DNA of 64,000 nucleotides. Source: Pseudomonas sp. RIT-PI-q (lineage in GTDB: Bacteria > Pseudomonadota > Gammaproteobacteria > Pseudomonadales > Pseudomonadaceae). Under the pieces are notes generated by a model. It worked only from the letters and a program-made list of their open reading frames with translations. It ran no database searches and was not told the DNA's origin. Of this stretch, positions 37,165 to 45,618 are shown in pieces (the stretch's first letter is position 1; each line of letters starts with the position of its first letter). The stretch is from assembly GCF_001297125.1 (NCBI RefSeq), contig NZ_LHPC01000017.1, forward strand, positions 62,001 through 126,000. The letters are read 5' to 3'. The translations under genes were made by a program, and so were the position numbers.

Positions 37165-38349
37165 ATGAGCCATAAAGTGTTCGTTGCTGGCGTCGGCATG
37201 ATCCAGTTCAAGAAACCGGGAACCAACGAACCCTACGACGTCATGGGTGAACAGGCGATTCGCCAGGCCCTGGCCGACTCGGGCCTGGACTTCAGCGACA
37301 TTCAACAGGCCTACGCCGGCTACGTTTACGGCGACTCCACCTGCGGCCAGAAAGCCTTGTACCGCGTGGGCATGACCGGCATCCCGCTGATTAACGTCAA
37401 CAACAACTGCGCCACCGGTTCCAGCGCGCTGTTCCTTGCTCGCCAGGCCGTGGCCAGCGGTGCGGTCGACTGCGCCTTGGCGTTCGGATTCGAACACATG
37501 AACCCGGGCGCGCTGAAATCGGCCTGGAGCGATCGCGCCCCGGCGACCGAACGTGCCCTGGTGCTGGCCGATGAATTGATTGGCATGCATGAATTGCCCA
37601 ATGCGATCCGCCAGTTCGGCGGTGCCGGTTACGCGCACATGCAAAAGTACGGCACCCAACTGGAAACCTTCGCCAAGATCCGCGCCAAGGCCAGCCGTCA
37701 CGCGGCCAATAACCCGTTGGCCGTATTCCGCAACGTGGTCAGCACCGAAGAAGTCATGGCCGCGCCGATGCTGTGGGAAGGCGTGATGACCCGCCTGATG
37801 GCTTGCCCGCCGACCTGTGGCGCCGCCGCCAGCATCGTGGTCTCCGAAGCATTCGCGAAAAAGCATGGTCTGCGCACCGATGTGCTGATGGCCGGTCAGG
37901 CACTGACCACCGACCTGCCGAGTACCTACGACGCCAAGGACATGATCCGCGTGGTCGGTTTCGACATGACACGCATGGCGGCGGACATCGCCTACAACCA
38001 GGCCGGCATCGGGCCAAAAGACATCGACGTCATCGAGTTGCACGACTGCTTCGCGCAGAACGAGCTGCTGACCTACGAAGGCCTGGGCCTGTGCGCCGAA
38101 GGTGCGGCCGAGCAACTGGTCAACGACGGCGACAACACCTACGGCGGCAAATGGGTCACCAACCCGTCCGGTGGCCTGCTCTCCAAGGGCCATCCGCTGG
38201 GTGCCACCGGCCTGGCCCAATGCTACGAGCTGACCCACCAATTGCGCGGCACCGCCGAGCAGCGCCAGGTGCAGAACGCGCGCATCGCGGTCCAGCACAA
38301 CCTCGGCCTGGGCGGCGCCTGCGTGGTGACCGTGTACCAGAAAAACTGA
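37165..38349 (+). CDS. SCP-x-type thiolase (lipid-transfer-like) 2
   Basis: 394 residues, AAGGAAAAA ribosome site. Nucleophile C82 in NVNNNCATGSSAL; histidines in ELHDCFAQNE and SKGHPLGATGLAQ. Paralogue of 24308-25516. The sterol-carrier-like thiolase family handles branched or bulky 3-ketoacyl-CoA and also includes non-canonical aldolase partners; no DUF35 partner gene is present, which favours direct thiolysis. Confidence 0.92.
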   Translation: MSHKVFVAGVGMIQFKKPGTNEPYDVMGEQAIRQALADSGLDFSDIQQAYAGYVYGDSTCGQKALYRVGMTGIPLINVNNNCATGSSALFLARQAVASGAVDCALAFGFEHMNPGALKSAWSDRAPATERALVLADELIGMHELPNAIRQFGGAGYAHMQKYGTQLETFAKIRAKASRHAANNPLAVFRNVVSTEEVMAAPMLWEGVMTRLMACPPTCGAAASIVVSEAFAKKHGLRTDVLMAGQALTTDLPSTYDAKDMIRVVGFDMTRMAADIAYNQAGIGPKDIDVIELHDCFAQNELLTYEGLGLCAEGAAEQLVNDGDNTYGGKWVTNPSGGLLSKGHPLGATGLAQCYELTHQLRGTAEQRQVQNARIAVQHNLGLGGACVVTVYQKN

Positions 38350-38378
38350 CGCGGCCGGTAATCAAAGGAGCCATTCAG

Positions 38379-38819
38379 ATGATTGACAAGAAACACATCG
38401 GCAGACAACTGCCCACGTTCCTCGCCACCGCCGAAGCCGGGCAACTGCGCTTCTTCGCCAAGGCGATCGGCGAAACCAACCCCATCTATTTCGACGAACA
38501 AGCTGCGCGTGATGCCGGCTATCCGGGTCTGCCGTTACCGCCGACCTTTCTGTTCTCGCTGGAATTCCAGATCCCGTCCAATGCCTGGCGTGACGAGCTG
38601 GGCATCGTCACCGCGCGCATCCTGCACGGTGAAGAGTCGTTCCGTTATCACCGCATGGCCTACGCCGGGGACACGTTGCGCTTCGATGTGCGCATCGCCG
38701 ACATCTACGACAAGAAAGGTGGCGCCCTGGAATTCGTGGTGCGCGAAACCCGAGTCACCAATCAGCACGGTGAGCACGTCGCGGACCTGCGCAGCGTGCT
38801 AGTGCAGCGCAACAGCTGA
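38379..38819 (+). CDS. MaoC_N-type hotdog dehydratase-like protein
   Basis: 146 residues, start chosen by AAAGGAG 8 bases upstream. The segment FFAKAIGETNPIYFDEQAARDAGYPGLPLPPTF is the N-terminal hotdog signature of FAS1-like dehydratases, quoted here as the G-E-T-N-P-I-Y-F core. It lacks the clear Asp/His pair of R-specific hydratases, so it probably pairs with the next gene product as a heterodimeric enoyl-CoA hydratase, like ChsH1/ChsH2. The two genes are 14 bp apart. Confidence 0.85.
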   Translation: MIDKKHIGRQLPTFLATAEAGQLRFFAKAIGETNPIYFDEQAARDAGYPGLPLPPTFLFSLEFQIPSNAWRDELGIVTARILHGEESFRYHRMAYAGDTLRFDVRIADIYDKKGGALEFVVRETRVTNQHGEHVADLRSVLVQRNS

Positions 38820-38833
38820 AGCGGAGAACCCTG

Positions 38834-39250
38834 ATGAACGCGATAAGCCTGGAAAAAATCAACGTCGGCGAGACCCTGCCACCACTGGCCCTGCCCCCGA
38901 TCAACCGCACCACCCTGGCGCTGTTTGCCGGTGCGTCGGGCGATCACAACGCCATTCATATCGACACCGACTACGCGCGCAAGGCCGGCATGGCCGATGT
39001 GTTCGCCCACGGCATGCTGTCGATGGCCTACCTCGGGCGCCTGCTGACGCAGTGGGTCGATCAGTGCCAGTTGCGCGAGTTCGGCGTGCGCTTCCTCGGC
39101 ATCACTCACCTGGGCCATCAGATCACCTGCACCGGCACCGTCGTCGACCGCTTCGAGGTCGATGGCGAGCAACGGATCAAGGTCGAAGTGCGCACCACCA
39201 ATCAATACGGCGAAACCAAGATCGTTGGTGACGCCGTGATCGCTCTGTAA
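38834..39250 (+). CDS. MaoC-like (R)-enoyl-CoA hydratase subunit
   Basis: 138 residues. It has the catalytic hydratase-2 motif: Asp and His in SGDHNAIHIDTDYARKAG and FAHGMLSMAYLGRLL. It is short, a single hotdog, and would combine with the MaoC_N-type protein encoded just upstream. Expected role is hydration of the 2-enoyl-CoA from the dehydrogenase in the same operon. Confidence 0.88.
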   Translation: MNAISLEKINVGETLPPLALPPINRTTLALFAGASGDHNAIHIDTDYARKAGMADVFAHGMLSMAYLGRLLTQWVDQCQLREFGVRFLGITHLGHQITCTGTVVDRFEVDGEQRIKVEVRTTNQYGETKIVGDAVIAL

Positions 39251-39279
39251 ACAAACCCGAGAATTGAGGAGCAACACCC

Positions 39280-40104
39280 ATGGCAAAACTCGAAGGCAAA
39301 GTCGCACTGGTCACCGGTTCCGGCCGTGGCATTGGTCAGCAGATCGCCCTGAAGCTGGCGAGCGAAGGCGCGCGCATTGTGATCAACGACCTGGACGCCG
39401 ATCCGGCCCACGAGACCGCTGAAATGATCCGCAAGCTGGGTGGCGAAGCCGCCGTGTGCCACGGCAACGTCAGCGCCCCGGACTTCGGTGACCGCTACAT
39501 CAAGACCGCGATGGACAACTTCGGCGGCATCGACATCATCGTCAACAACGCCGGTTACACCTGGGACGACGTGATCCAGAAGATGAGCGACGAGCAGTGG
39601 TACGCGATTCTCGACTGCCACATGACCGCGCCGTTTCGCATCCTGCGTGCCGCCTACCCGATCATCAAGGCCCAGGCCCAGGCGGACGCGGCAGCACAGC
39701 GCGAAGTGTTCCGCAAAGTGGTGAACATCTCTTCGGTTTCGGCCCTCAATGGCAACGCCGGGCAGATGAACTATTCCTCGGCCAAGGCCGGTGTGATCGG
39801 CATGACCCGTGCGCTGGCCCGTGAATGGGGGCGTTTCAAGGTCAACGTCAACGCCGTGGCCTTCGGTTTCATCGAGACCCGCATGACCAAGGCTGACGCA
39901 CATGCCGGTGCCACGGTGAACATTGAAGGTCGCGACATCCGAGTCGGCATCAGCCCGGAAGCGGCCAAGTCGTTCGCCCAGCGTAACCCCTTGGGCCGTC
40001 CGGGAACCGTGCAGGAAGCGGCCGACGCCGTGTACCTGTTCTGCTCGCCCGAGTCGAACTACATCACTGCGCAAACCATCGCAGTCGCCGGCAATCTGCA
40101 ATAA
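39280..40104 (+). CDS. Short-chain dehydrogenase/reductase (3-hydroxyacyl-CoA type)
   Basis: 274 residues. NAD(P)-binding TGSGRGIG at 12-19, NNAG at 89-92, catalytic S151/S152 region NISSVS, Y165 and K169 in YSSAKAG. ATLAPG is replaced by NAVAFGFIETRM. Last gene of the operon and the probable 3-hydroxyacyl-CoA dehydrogenase after the MaoC hydratase, feeding the thiolase. GAGGAG ribosome site. Confidence 0.92.
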   Translation: MAKLEGKVALVTGSGRGIGQQIALKLASEGARIVINDLDADPAHETAEMIRKLGGEAAVCHGNVSAPDFGDRYIKTAMDNFGGIDIIVNNAGYTWDDVIQKMSDEQWYAILDCHMTAPFRILRAAYPIIKAQAQADAAAQREVFRKVVNISSVSALNGNAGQMNYSSAKAGVIGMTRALAREWGRFKVNVNAVAFGFIETRMTKADAHAGATVNIEGRDIRVGISPEAAKSFAQRNPLGRPGTVQEAADAVYLFCSPESNYITAQTIAVAGNLQ

Positions 40105-40128
40105 GCAAACAGCCCTGTGGTGAGGGAA

Positions 40129-40233
40129 CTTGTGGGAGCGAGCCTGCTCGCGATGGACGTCACCGATAACGCGCCTCATCTGAATGACCGCGGTGCCCGG
40201 ACATTTTTCGCGAGCAGGCTCGCTCCCACAACA
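40129..40233. repeat. REP-type inverted repeat after the SDR gene
   Basis: TTGTGGGAGCGAGCCTGCTC and GAGCAGGCTCGCTCCCACAA pair over 20 bases with a 65-bp spacer. It lies between the operon end and the TetR gene. Confidence 0.85.
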
Positions 40234-40287
40234 AGCTCCCTCGCCACAAAAGCTGTGTTTGCGTTTTGATGACCGCAGGATCAGACC

Positions 40288-40935
40288 ATGAACATGACCG
40301 AAATCAATATCCGCCTGGCCGCCATCAAACTGATCTCGCGCAACGGTTACGGGGCAATGAGCCTTCGCCAGCTCGCGGCTGAGGCAGGTATCAACGCTTC
40401 GACGCTGTACATCTACTACAAGAGTAAAAACGAACTGCTGCTGGAACTGATTCTGGATTACTTTCAGGGTTTGTCCCGAGAATGGGCACGTTGCCGGCCA
40501 AACAAGGCTTCCACTGCCGATGTGAAATTGCTCGCCTTCATTGCTTGCCACGTGCGCTACCACCTTGAGCATCAGGACGAATCCCGGCTTGGCAATCTGG
40601 AGTTCAGAAGCCTGGACGAAGAAGACCTGGAGTTGGTTCGCCAGGCTCGTCGCCTCTATCTGAAAGCCTTGCAGGAACTTCTTGAGCAAGGCGTCAAGGA
40701 GGGTTCGCTCAGTTGTGCCGAACCCAAACTGATGGCGCGCACGCTGTTCAATATGCTCACCCACGCCTGTGTCTGGTACAGGACCGATGGCCGCTTTGGT
40801 GTTGATGACCTTGTTCGCCATTACTCGGATCTGGTACTGAAAATGCTCGGTGCCGTGCCTATTCCATCGCCTCGGGTTTGCGCCCCGCGAACGGTAATAA
40901 CCCGCCGAAGCGCGCCGATGGAGGTCCATCCATGA
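40288..40935 (+). CDS. TetR-family transcriptional regulator
   Basis: 215 residues. The N-terminal helix-turn-helix is clear (LRQLAAEAGINASTLYIYYK, about 27-46). The ligand domain is helical and of TetR_C type. The gene overlaps the next one by ATGA, so the two are probably co-translated. It may control the operon upstream or the degenerate SDR downstream. An alternative start is the Met two codons later. Confidence 0.9.
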   Translation: MNMTEINIRLAAIKLISRNGYGAMSLRQLAAEAGINASTLYIYYKSKNELLLELILDYFQGLSREWARCRPNKASTADVKLLAFIACHVRYHLEHQDESRLGNLEFRSLDEEDLELVRQARRLYLKALQELLEQGVKEGSLSCAEPKLMARTLFNMLTHACVWYRTDGRFGVDDLVRHYSDLVLKMLGAVPIPSPRVCAPRTVITRRSAPMEVHP

Positions 40936-41564
40936 GCCATCTCATGCAGCCTTTTTCCATGACCGGCAAGACCGTTCTGGTGGCCGATGCCGCCACACAA
41001 CTGGGCGCGCATTTCGCCCGACTGATCAGCGGTGCGGGCGCGCGCGTGGCGCTCGGCGCGCAACATCCCTCGCAATTGGAGCAGCTCGCCGCAGACTTGC
41101 GCTGGGAAGGTGGCGAAGTCCTGATCGTCGCGCTCGACAGCGCCCGCAGGCCCAGCATCGAGGCTGCACTGGACACCGTGCAGGAACGCTTCGGCAGTGT
41201 CGATGTGCTGATCAACAACAGCGCCGAGCGCGAGCACATCGCGCTAAACAACCACATTGTCCACTGCACCAGCCTGCACATGATCAGGGCCGAGCGCGGC
41301 GGCAGTATCGTCAATATTGATCCGCCACCGCGCCCCATCAGCGAACCAAATCCCTGCCTGCGACCTAACAGCAGCCTGATCCGCATGAGCCGCGCCATGG
41401 CCCAGTCACTGACGCCACATCGTATTCGCGTCAACGTCATCGCCCCCGGGCGCGGCAAGGACGCGGGGCTGCAACAACTCAACGGCCCGCTATTGCTGCT
41501 GGCCAGCGGCGCAGGAGCCAGCGTGACCGGGGCCGTGCTGCATATCGACAATCCTGGCACCTGA
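40932..41564 (+). CDS. Degenerate SDR-fold protein, probably not an active dehydrogenase
   Basis: 210 residues, with GGAGGT 7 bases upstream and start overlapping the TetR stop. The fold of a short-chain dehydrogenase is clear: VDVLINNSAE, GGSIVNID, HRIRVNVIAPG, GAVLHIDNPG. The cofactor loop TGxxxGIG is replaced by VADAATQLG and the catalytic Tyr-x3-Lys is missing (the region reads LRPNSSLIR). It is shorter than the usual 250 residues. It could be a regulatory pseudo-enzyme for the coupled TetR protein or a decaying gene. The last 50 or so bases are copied three more times downstream. Confidence 0.75.
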   Translation: MSHLMQPFSMTGKTVLVADAATQLGAHFARLISGAGARVALGAQHPSQLEQLAADLRWEGGEVLIVALDSARRPSIEAALDTVQERFGSVDVLINNSAEREHIALNNHIVHCTSLHMIRAERGGSIVNIDPPPRPISEPNPCLRPNSSLIRMSRAMAQSLTPHRIRVNVIAPGRGKDAGLQQLNGPLLLLASGAGASVTGAVLHIDNPGT

Positions 41565-42300
41565 CACGACTTTTATGTCGACCCGAAACCTGTAGGAGCG
41601 AGCTTGCTCGCGAAAAACCGAAGGGCGACGCAGCGCATCCGGTTTAACGCGTCATCGTTTACGACCTTCGCGAGCAAGCTCGCTCCTACAGGATTTGTGT
41701 GATTTGTCAGTGGCGCGGGCGCCAGCGTGACCGGGGCCATGCTGCATATCGACAATCCTGGCACCTGACACCGCTTTATGTTGACCCGAAACCTGTAGGA
41801 GCGAGCTTGCTCGCGAAGAATTTGAATGCGCGGAGTTTCTCCTGCTTAAACGCGTCATCGTTGACGACCTTCGCGAGCAAGCTCGCTCCTACAGGATTTG
41901 TGTGATTTGTTAGTGGCGCGGGCGCTAGCGTGACCGGGGCCGTGCTGCATATCGACAATCCTGGCACCTGACACGGCTTTTTATGTCGACCCGAAACCTG
42001 TAGGAGCGAGCTTGCTCGCGAAGGACATGAATGCGCGGAGTTTCTCCTGCTTAAACGCGTCATCGTTGACGACCTTCGCGAGCAAGCTCGCTCCTACAGA
42101 ATTTGTGTGATTTGTCAGTGGCGCGGGCGCCAGCGTGACCGGGGCCGTGCTGCATATCGACAATCCTGGCACCTGACACCGCTTTTATGTTGACCCGAAA
42201 CCTGTAGGAGCGAGCTTGCTCGCGAAAAACCGAAGGGCGACGCAGCGCATCCGGTTTAACGCGTCATCGTTGACGATCTTCGCGAGCAGGCTCGCTGCCA
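41510..42300. repeat. Four-copy array of SDR 3' end plus REP element, period about 204 bp
   Basis: The segment CAGCGTGACCGGGGCC...CATATCGACAATCCTGGCACCTGACAC is the 3' end of the SDR gene. It recurs at about 41518, 41722, 41925 and 42130. Each copy is followed by a GTAGGAGCGAGCTTGCTCGC inverted pair. Copies 1 and 4 share one REP spacer (ACCGAAGGGCGACGCAGCGC) and copies 2 and 3 another (ATGCGCGGAGTTTCTCCTGC). Apart from repeats, 41565-42432 holds no gene I can support; the last 130 bp are the leader of the sulfatase gene. Confidence 0.95.
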
Positions 42301-42432
42301 CATTTTGATCGGGGTTCGCCGCCAGGATTTATGTGATTGGCCACCTGATATGGGGGGCGTGTTGTCACTGACGACGCTCGAACATGGCTGTGGGTCGCTC
42401 TTCGCGACGCCCGTCAACAAGGAGCCAGTCAG

Positions 42433-44019
42433 ATGACTCGCATAAAAAAGTGGCTGCCGAAACTCGCCCTGGTGGCGGCTTCGGTACTGGCGATTTCGGC
42501 AACTGCCGGGGCCGCTGAAAAACCCAACATTCTGGTGATCTTCGGCGATGACATCGGCCAGACCAACATCAGCGCCTACTCCATGGGCGTGGTCGGCTAC
42601 AAGACGCCGAACATCGACCGGATTGCCCATGAAGGCATGCTGTTCACCGACTACTACGCGGAAAACAGCTGCACCGCCGGACGCTCGTCGTTCATCACCG
42701 GCCAGTCACCGCTGCGCACCGGCCTGACCAAAGTCGGCGTACCGGGCGCGCGGATCGGTATTCAAAACCGCGACATCACCATTGCCCACGCGTTGAAATC
42801 CCAGGGCTACGCGACCGGCCAGTTCGGCAAGAATCACTTGGGTGACAAGGACGAATTCCTGCCGACCAACCATGGTTTCGACGAGTTCTTCGGCAACCTC
42901 TACCACCTCAACGCCGAAGAAGAACCCGAACGCCCTTACTGGCCCAAGGATGACCCGGACTTCGTCAAATCCCGAACCCCGCGCGGTGTGATTCACAGCT
43001 ATGCCGACGGCAAGATCGAAGACACCGGTGCGCTGACCACCAAGCGCATGGAAACCATCGACGACGAAACCACGGCTGCCGCGCAAGCGTTCATCGAGAA
43101 ACAGGCCAAGGCGGACAAACCGTTTTTCGTCTGGATGAACACCACCCGCATGCACCTGTTTACTCATGTTCGCGATTCGATGAAAGGCCAGAGTGGCATG
43201 CCCGGCAACGACTATGCAGACGGCATGCTTGAGCATGACGGTGACGTCGGCAAACTGCTGAAGACCCTCGACGACCTGAAAATCGCCGACAACACCATCG
43301 TCGTCTACACCACCGACAACGGCCCGAACCAGTTCTCCTGGCCGGACGCGGCGACCACGCCGTTTCGCAACGAGAAGAACTCCAACTGGGAAGGCGCCTA
43401 CCGCGTGCCGGCGATTGTCCGTTGGCCGGGCAAGATCAAGGCCGGTGAAGTCTCCAACGAGATGTTCTCGGGCATGGACTGGTTCCCGACCTTGCTCGCG
43501 GCGGCTGGCGATGCCGATGTGAAAAACAAACTGCTCAAAGGCTGGGCACCGACTTCCGGCGGCAGCAACTTCAAAGTGCACCTGGACGGTTTCAACCAAC
43601 TGCCTTACCTGACCGGCCAACAACCTAAAGGCGAGCGCAAGGAGTTCTACTACTTCAACGACGACGGGGTGTTGGTTTCCATGCGTTACGACAACTGGAA
43701 AGTGGTCTTCGCCGAGCAACGCGAACCGGGCGGTTTCGCGGTGTGGAGCAGCCCTTTCGTGCCGCTACGAGTGCCGAAGCTATTCAACTTGCGAATGGAC
43801 CCTTATGAACGCGCGGACATTGTCTCTGACCAGTATTACGACTGGACCGTGAAGAACTCTTACTTGCTGGCAGCGGGGGTGGCCAAGGCAGCGAGGTTCC
43901 TGCAGACCTTCGTCGAGTACCCGCCGAGCCAGAAACCGGCCAGCTTCAGCATCGATCAGATCCGGGCTGCGGTAGACGCGAAAATCGAAGAGAAAAACAA
44001 AGCCCAGACCAAACCGTAA
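42433..44019 (+). CDS. Exported sulfatase (arylsulfatase family)
   Basis: 528 residues with AAGGAG upstream. A signal peptide is clear (KKWLPKLALVAASVLAIS, cleavage near AGA-AEK). Metal-binding DD in FGDDIGQTN, the formylglycine motif C80-T-A-G-R84 (C-x-A-x-R instead of C-x-P-x-R), metal Asp/Asn in YTTDNGPN and K/H residues FGKNHLG follow. It would hydrolyse a sulfate ester in the periplasm, after conversion of C80 to formylglycine. No sulfatase-modifying enzyme gene is nearby. Confidence 0.92.
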   Translation: MTRIKKWLPKLALVAASVLAISATAGAAEKPNILVIFGDDIGQTNISAYSMGVVGYKTPNIDRIAHEGMLFTDYYAENSCTAGRSSFITGQSPLRTGLTKVGVPGARIGIQNRDITIAHALKSQGYATGQFGKNHLGDKDEFLPTNHGFDEFFGNLYHLNAEEEPERPYWPKDDPDFVKSRTPRGVIHSYADGKIEDTGALTTKRMETIDDETTAAAQAFIEKQAKADKPFFVWMNTTRMHLFTHVRDSMKGQSGMPGNDYADGMLEHDGDVGKLLKTLDDLKIADNTIVVYTTDNGPNQFSWPDAATTPFRNEKNSNWEGAYRVPAIVRWPGKIKAGEVSNEMFSGMDWFPTLLAAAGDADVKNKLLKGWAPTSGGSNFKVHLDGFNQLPYLTGQQPKGERKEFYYFNDDGVLVSMRYDNWKVVFAEQREPGGFAVWSSPFVPLRVPKLFNLRMDPYERADIVSDQYYDWTVKNSYLLAAGVAKAARFLQTFVEYPPSQKPASFSIDQIRAAVDAKIEEKNKAQTKP

Positions 44020-44023
44020 GACG

Positions 44024-44060
44024 CGGCCGCCGTCCACTGCTCAGTGGGCGGCGCTGTTCT
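44024..44060 (+). terminator. Probable terminator of the sulfatase gene
   Basis: Five bases after the stop codon a GC-rich hairpin forms: GCCGC...CCACTG pairs with CAGTGG...GCGGC with a 3-base bulge, followed by TGTTCT. The T-run is short. Confidence 0.5.
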
Positions 44061-44087
44061 AGAGCAAAGAAAGGATTGTAAGGAAAA

Positions 44088-44162
44088 TGGCAGGGGCGGC
44101 TGGATTCGAACCAACGCATGGCAGGATCAAAACCTGCTGCCTTACCGCTTGGCGACGCCCCT
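44088..44162 (-). tRNA. tRNA-Gln (anticodon UUG)
   Basis: 75 nt including encoded CCA. The acceptor stem pairs AGGGGCG with CGCCCCT, discriminator G. The anticodon loop TTTTGAT carries TTG between CAGG/CCTG stems. The T-loop is TTCGAAT with a GTTGG/CCAGC stem. It stands alone, with no other tRNA or integrase gene next to it. Confidence 0.95.
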
Positions 44163-44473
44163 GTAGGTGTTGCGACGAGTGCCTGGCACTCTCTTGCTGA
44201 TTCTGCAGTTGGCGAGCAGCTTGGAATGCTGCTTTCGCTACAGGCCCTGTAATGGCCTCTGCAAGAACGGGCGGGAATTTATCAACTTTTGCTCCCGCTG
44301 AAAAGCCCCTTCAAAACATAAATTTGTTTTAAAACAGCCGCTTACCATTACCTGAAATCAGATACAACCCTCTCCGAAGTTTTTCTGCAAACGGTGCGCA
44401 ACCTAAGGCACTGCAACGAACAAGGCGCTCTAAAGGCCTTGTCCGTTCCCGGCGGGCAACATGTTGATCCTGA
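44163..44473. other. Non-coding stretch between tRNA-Gln and the agmatine operon
   Basis: No protein gene is supported. It must hold the promoter of the tRNA gene. A hairpin ACAAGGC...GCCTTGT at 44420-44442 lies 32 bp after the end of the minus-strand deiminase gene and could help end that transcript; no T-run follows. Confidence 0.5.
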
Positions 44474-45592
44474 CTAAACCAGCGGCTGGTGGCTGGTCAC
44501 ACAGTGGATACCGCCGCCCCCGGCGGAGATGGCGTCGATGTTGAGCTGCACCACCTCTCTGTCCGGGTAGAGTTCGGACAACAGATCGAAGGCCTTGGCA
44601 TCGGCGGCCTTGTCGCCAAACTCCGGCGCAATCACCGCCCCATTGATCACAAAGTAATTGATGTAGCCGGCGGCAAAGTCCGGGTTATTGCGGCTGAACG
44701 AGCTCTGGCGCGGCTTGAGTGGCGGCGACACGGTGTGCACCTGTAGCGCGCGGCCATCGGCGTCCGTGGCAGTTTCCAGAATCGCCAGATGAGCACGGGT
44801 GACGGCGTAATCGTATGACGCGGGGTCGTTATCGAGGTTGGCGATCACAACGCCTGGCTTGACGAAACGCGCATAGAAATCGACGTGGGCGTCGGTGATG
44901 TCCTTGCCCTTGATTCCCGGCAGCCAGATGATTTTGCGCAGGCCCAAGCGAGCTTTCAGCTCTTGCTCGACCTCGGCCTTGCTCCAGTCGGGGTTGCGGT
45001 TGCTATTGATCCAGCTGCTCTCGGTCATGATCCCGGTGCCCAGACCGTCTACTTCGATACCACCGCCCTCACCCACCAACTCACTGCGGATGTGACGGGC
45101 ATCTACCGTGTCGGCGACCAACGCGGCCACCTGGGCATCCTCGCTGTGCTGCTGTTTGTTACCCCAGCCGTTGAAATTGAAATCCACGGCACCCAGCTCG
45201 CCTTTCCCGTCGACGACAAAGTTGGCGCCGGTATCGCGCATCCAGATGTCGTCGAGTTCGGTGCTGATGTAGGTGATGTTCGCCGCGCCGCAGTGCTCTT
45301 CAGCCAGATCCCGCTCGCGCTCCCGACAGAAGACGGTCACCGGCTCATAACGGGCGATGGTGCGAGCGATCAGGCCAATGGCGGCTTGCACGTCAGCGGT
45401 GGAATCCTCCCAGATGTCCTCCTGTGCGCCAAAAGCGATGAAGGCCCTTTGGTGTTTATCGCCCTCGTCCGGCATGCGCCAATTGCCCGATGAAGCCGCC
45501 TGCACCCGCAACGAAGTCAGGCCCAGGGTCACTGCCGCCCCCAGACCGGCAACGACCGATACCTGCTTGATGAACTGACGACGCGTCGACAT
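44474..45592 (-). CDS. Tat-exported agmatine deiminase-like protein
   Basis: 372 residues from MSTRRQFIKQ, AAGGATC upstream. The twin-arginine signal T-R-R-Q-F-I-K is followed by a hydrophobic stretch VAGLGAAVTLGL and a cut site near VQA-ASS, so export by Tat is predicted. The guanidino-group-modifying active site is complete: WMRDTGANF, HVDFYARF and C364 in GGGGIHCVTSH. Agmatine deiminase makes N-carbamoylputrescine and ammonia. A periplasmic version next to a cytoplasmic aguA and a binding protein is unusual. Last gene of the operon, 26 bp after the binding protein gene. Confidence 0.9.
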   Translation of the reverse strand: MSTRRQFIKQVSVVAGLGAAVTLGLTSLRVQAASSGNWRMPDEGDKHQRAFIAFGAQEDIWEDSTADVQAAIGLIARTIARYEPVTVFCRERERDLAEEHCGAANITYISTELDDIWMRDTGANFVVDGKGELGAVDFNFNGWGNKQQHSEDAQVAALVADTVDARHIRSELVGEGGGIEVDGLGTGIMTESSWINSNRNPDWSKAEVEQELKARLGLRKIIWLPGIKGKDITDAHVDFYARFVKPGVVIANLDNDPASYDYAVTRAHLAILETATDADGRALQVHTVSPPLKPRQSSFSRNNPDFAAGYINYFVINGAVIAPEFGDKAADAKAFDLLSELYPDREVVQLNIDAISAGGGGIHCVTSHQPLV

Positions 45593-45618
45593 GTGTTGAT
45601 CCTTGACTGTATCTGCAT

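Noticed and set aside
10451..40104. Steroid degradation cluster
   Set aside because: Side-chain-type enzymes are present, but no ring-cleavage, ketosteroid dehydrogenase or Mce-type uptake genes were found, so the substrate is left open.
39202..40929. 575-codon minus-strand open frame
   Set aside because: It is antisense to an intact SDR gene, REP element and TetR gene; composition reflects GC-rich codon shadow.
44088..44162. Integration site of a mobile element at tRNA-Gln
   Set aside because: No integrase gene, direct repeat of the tRNA 3' end or phage gene was seen next to it.
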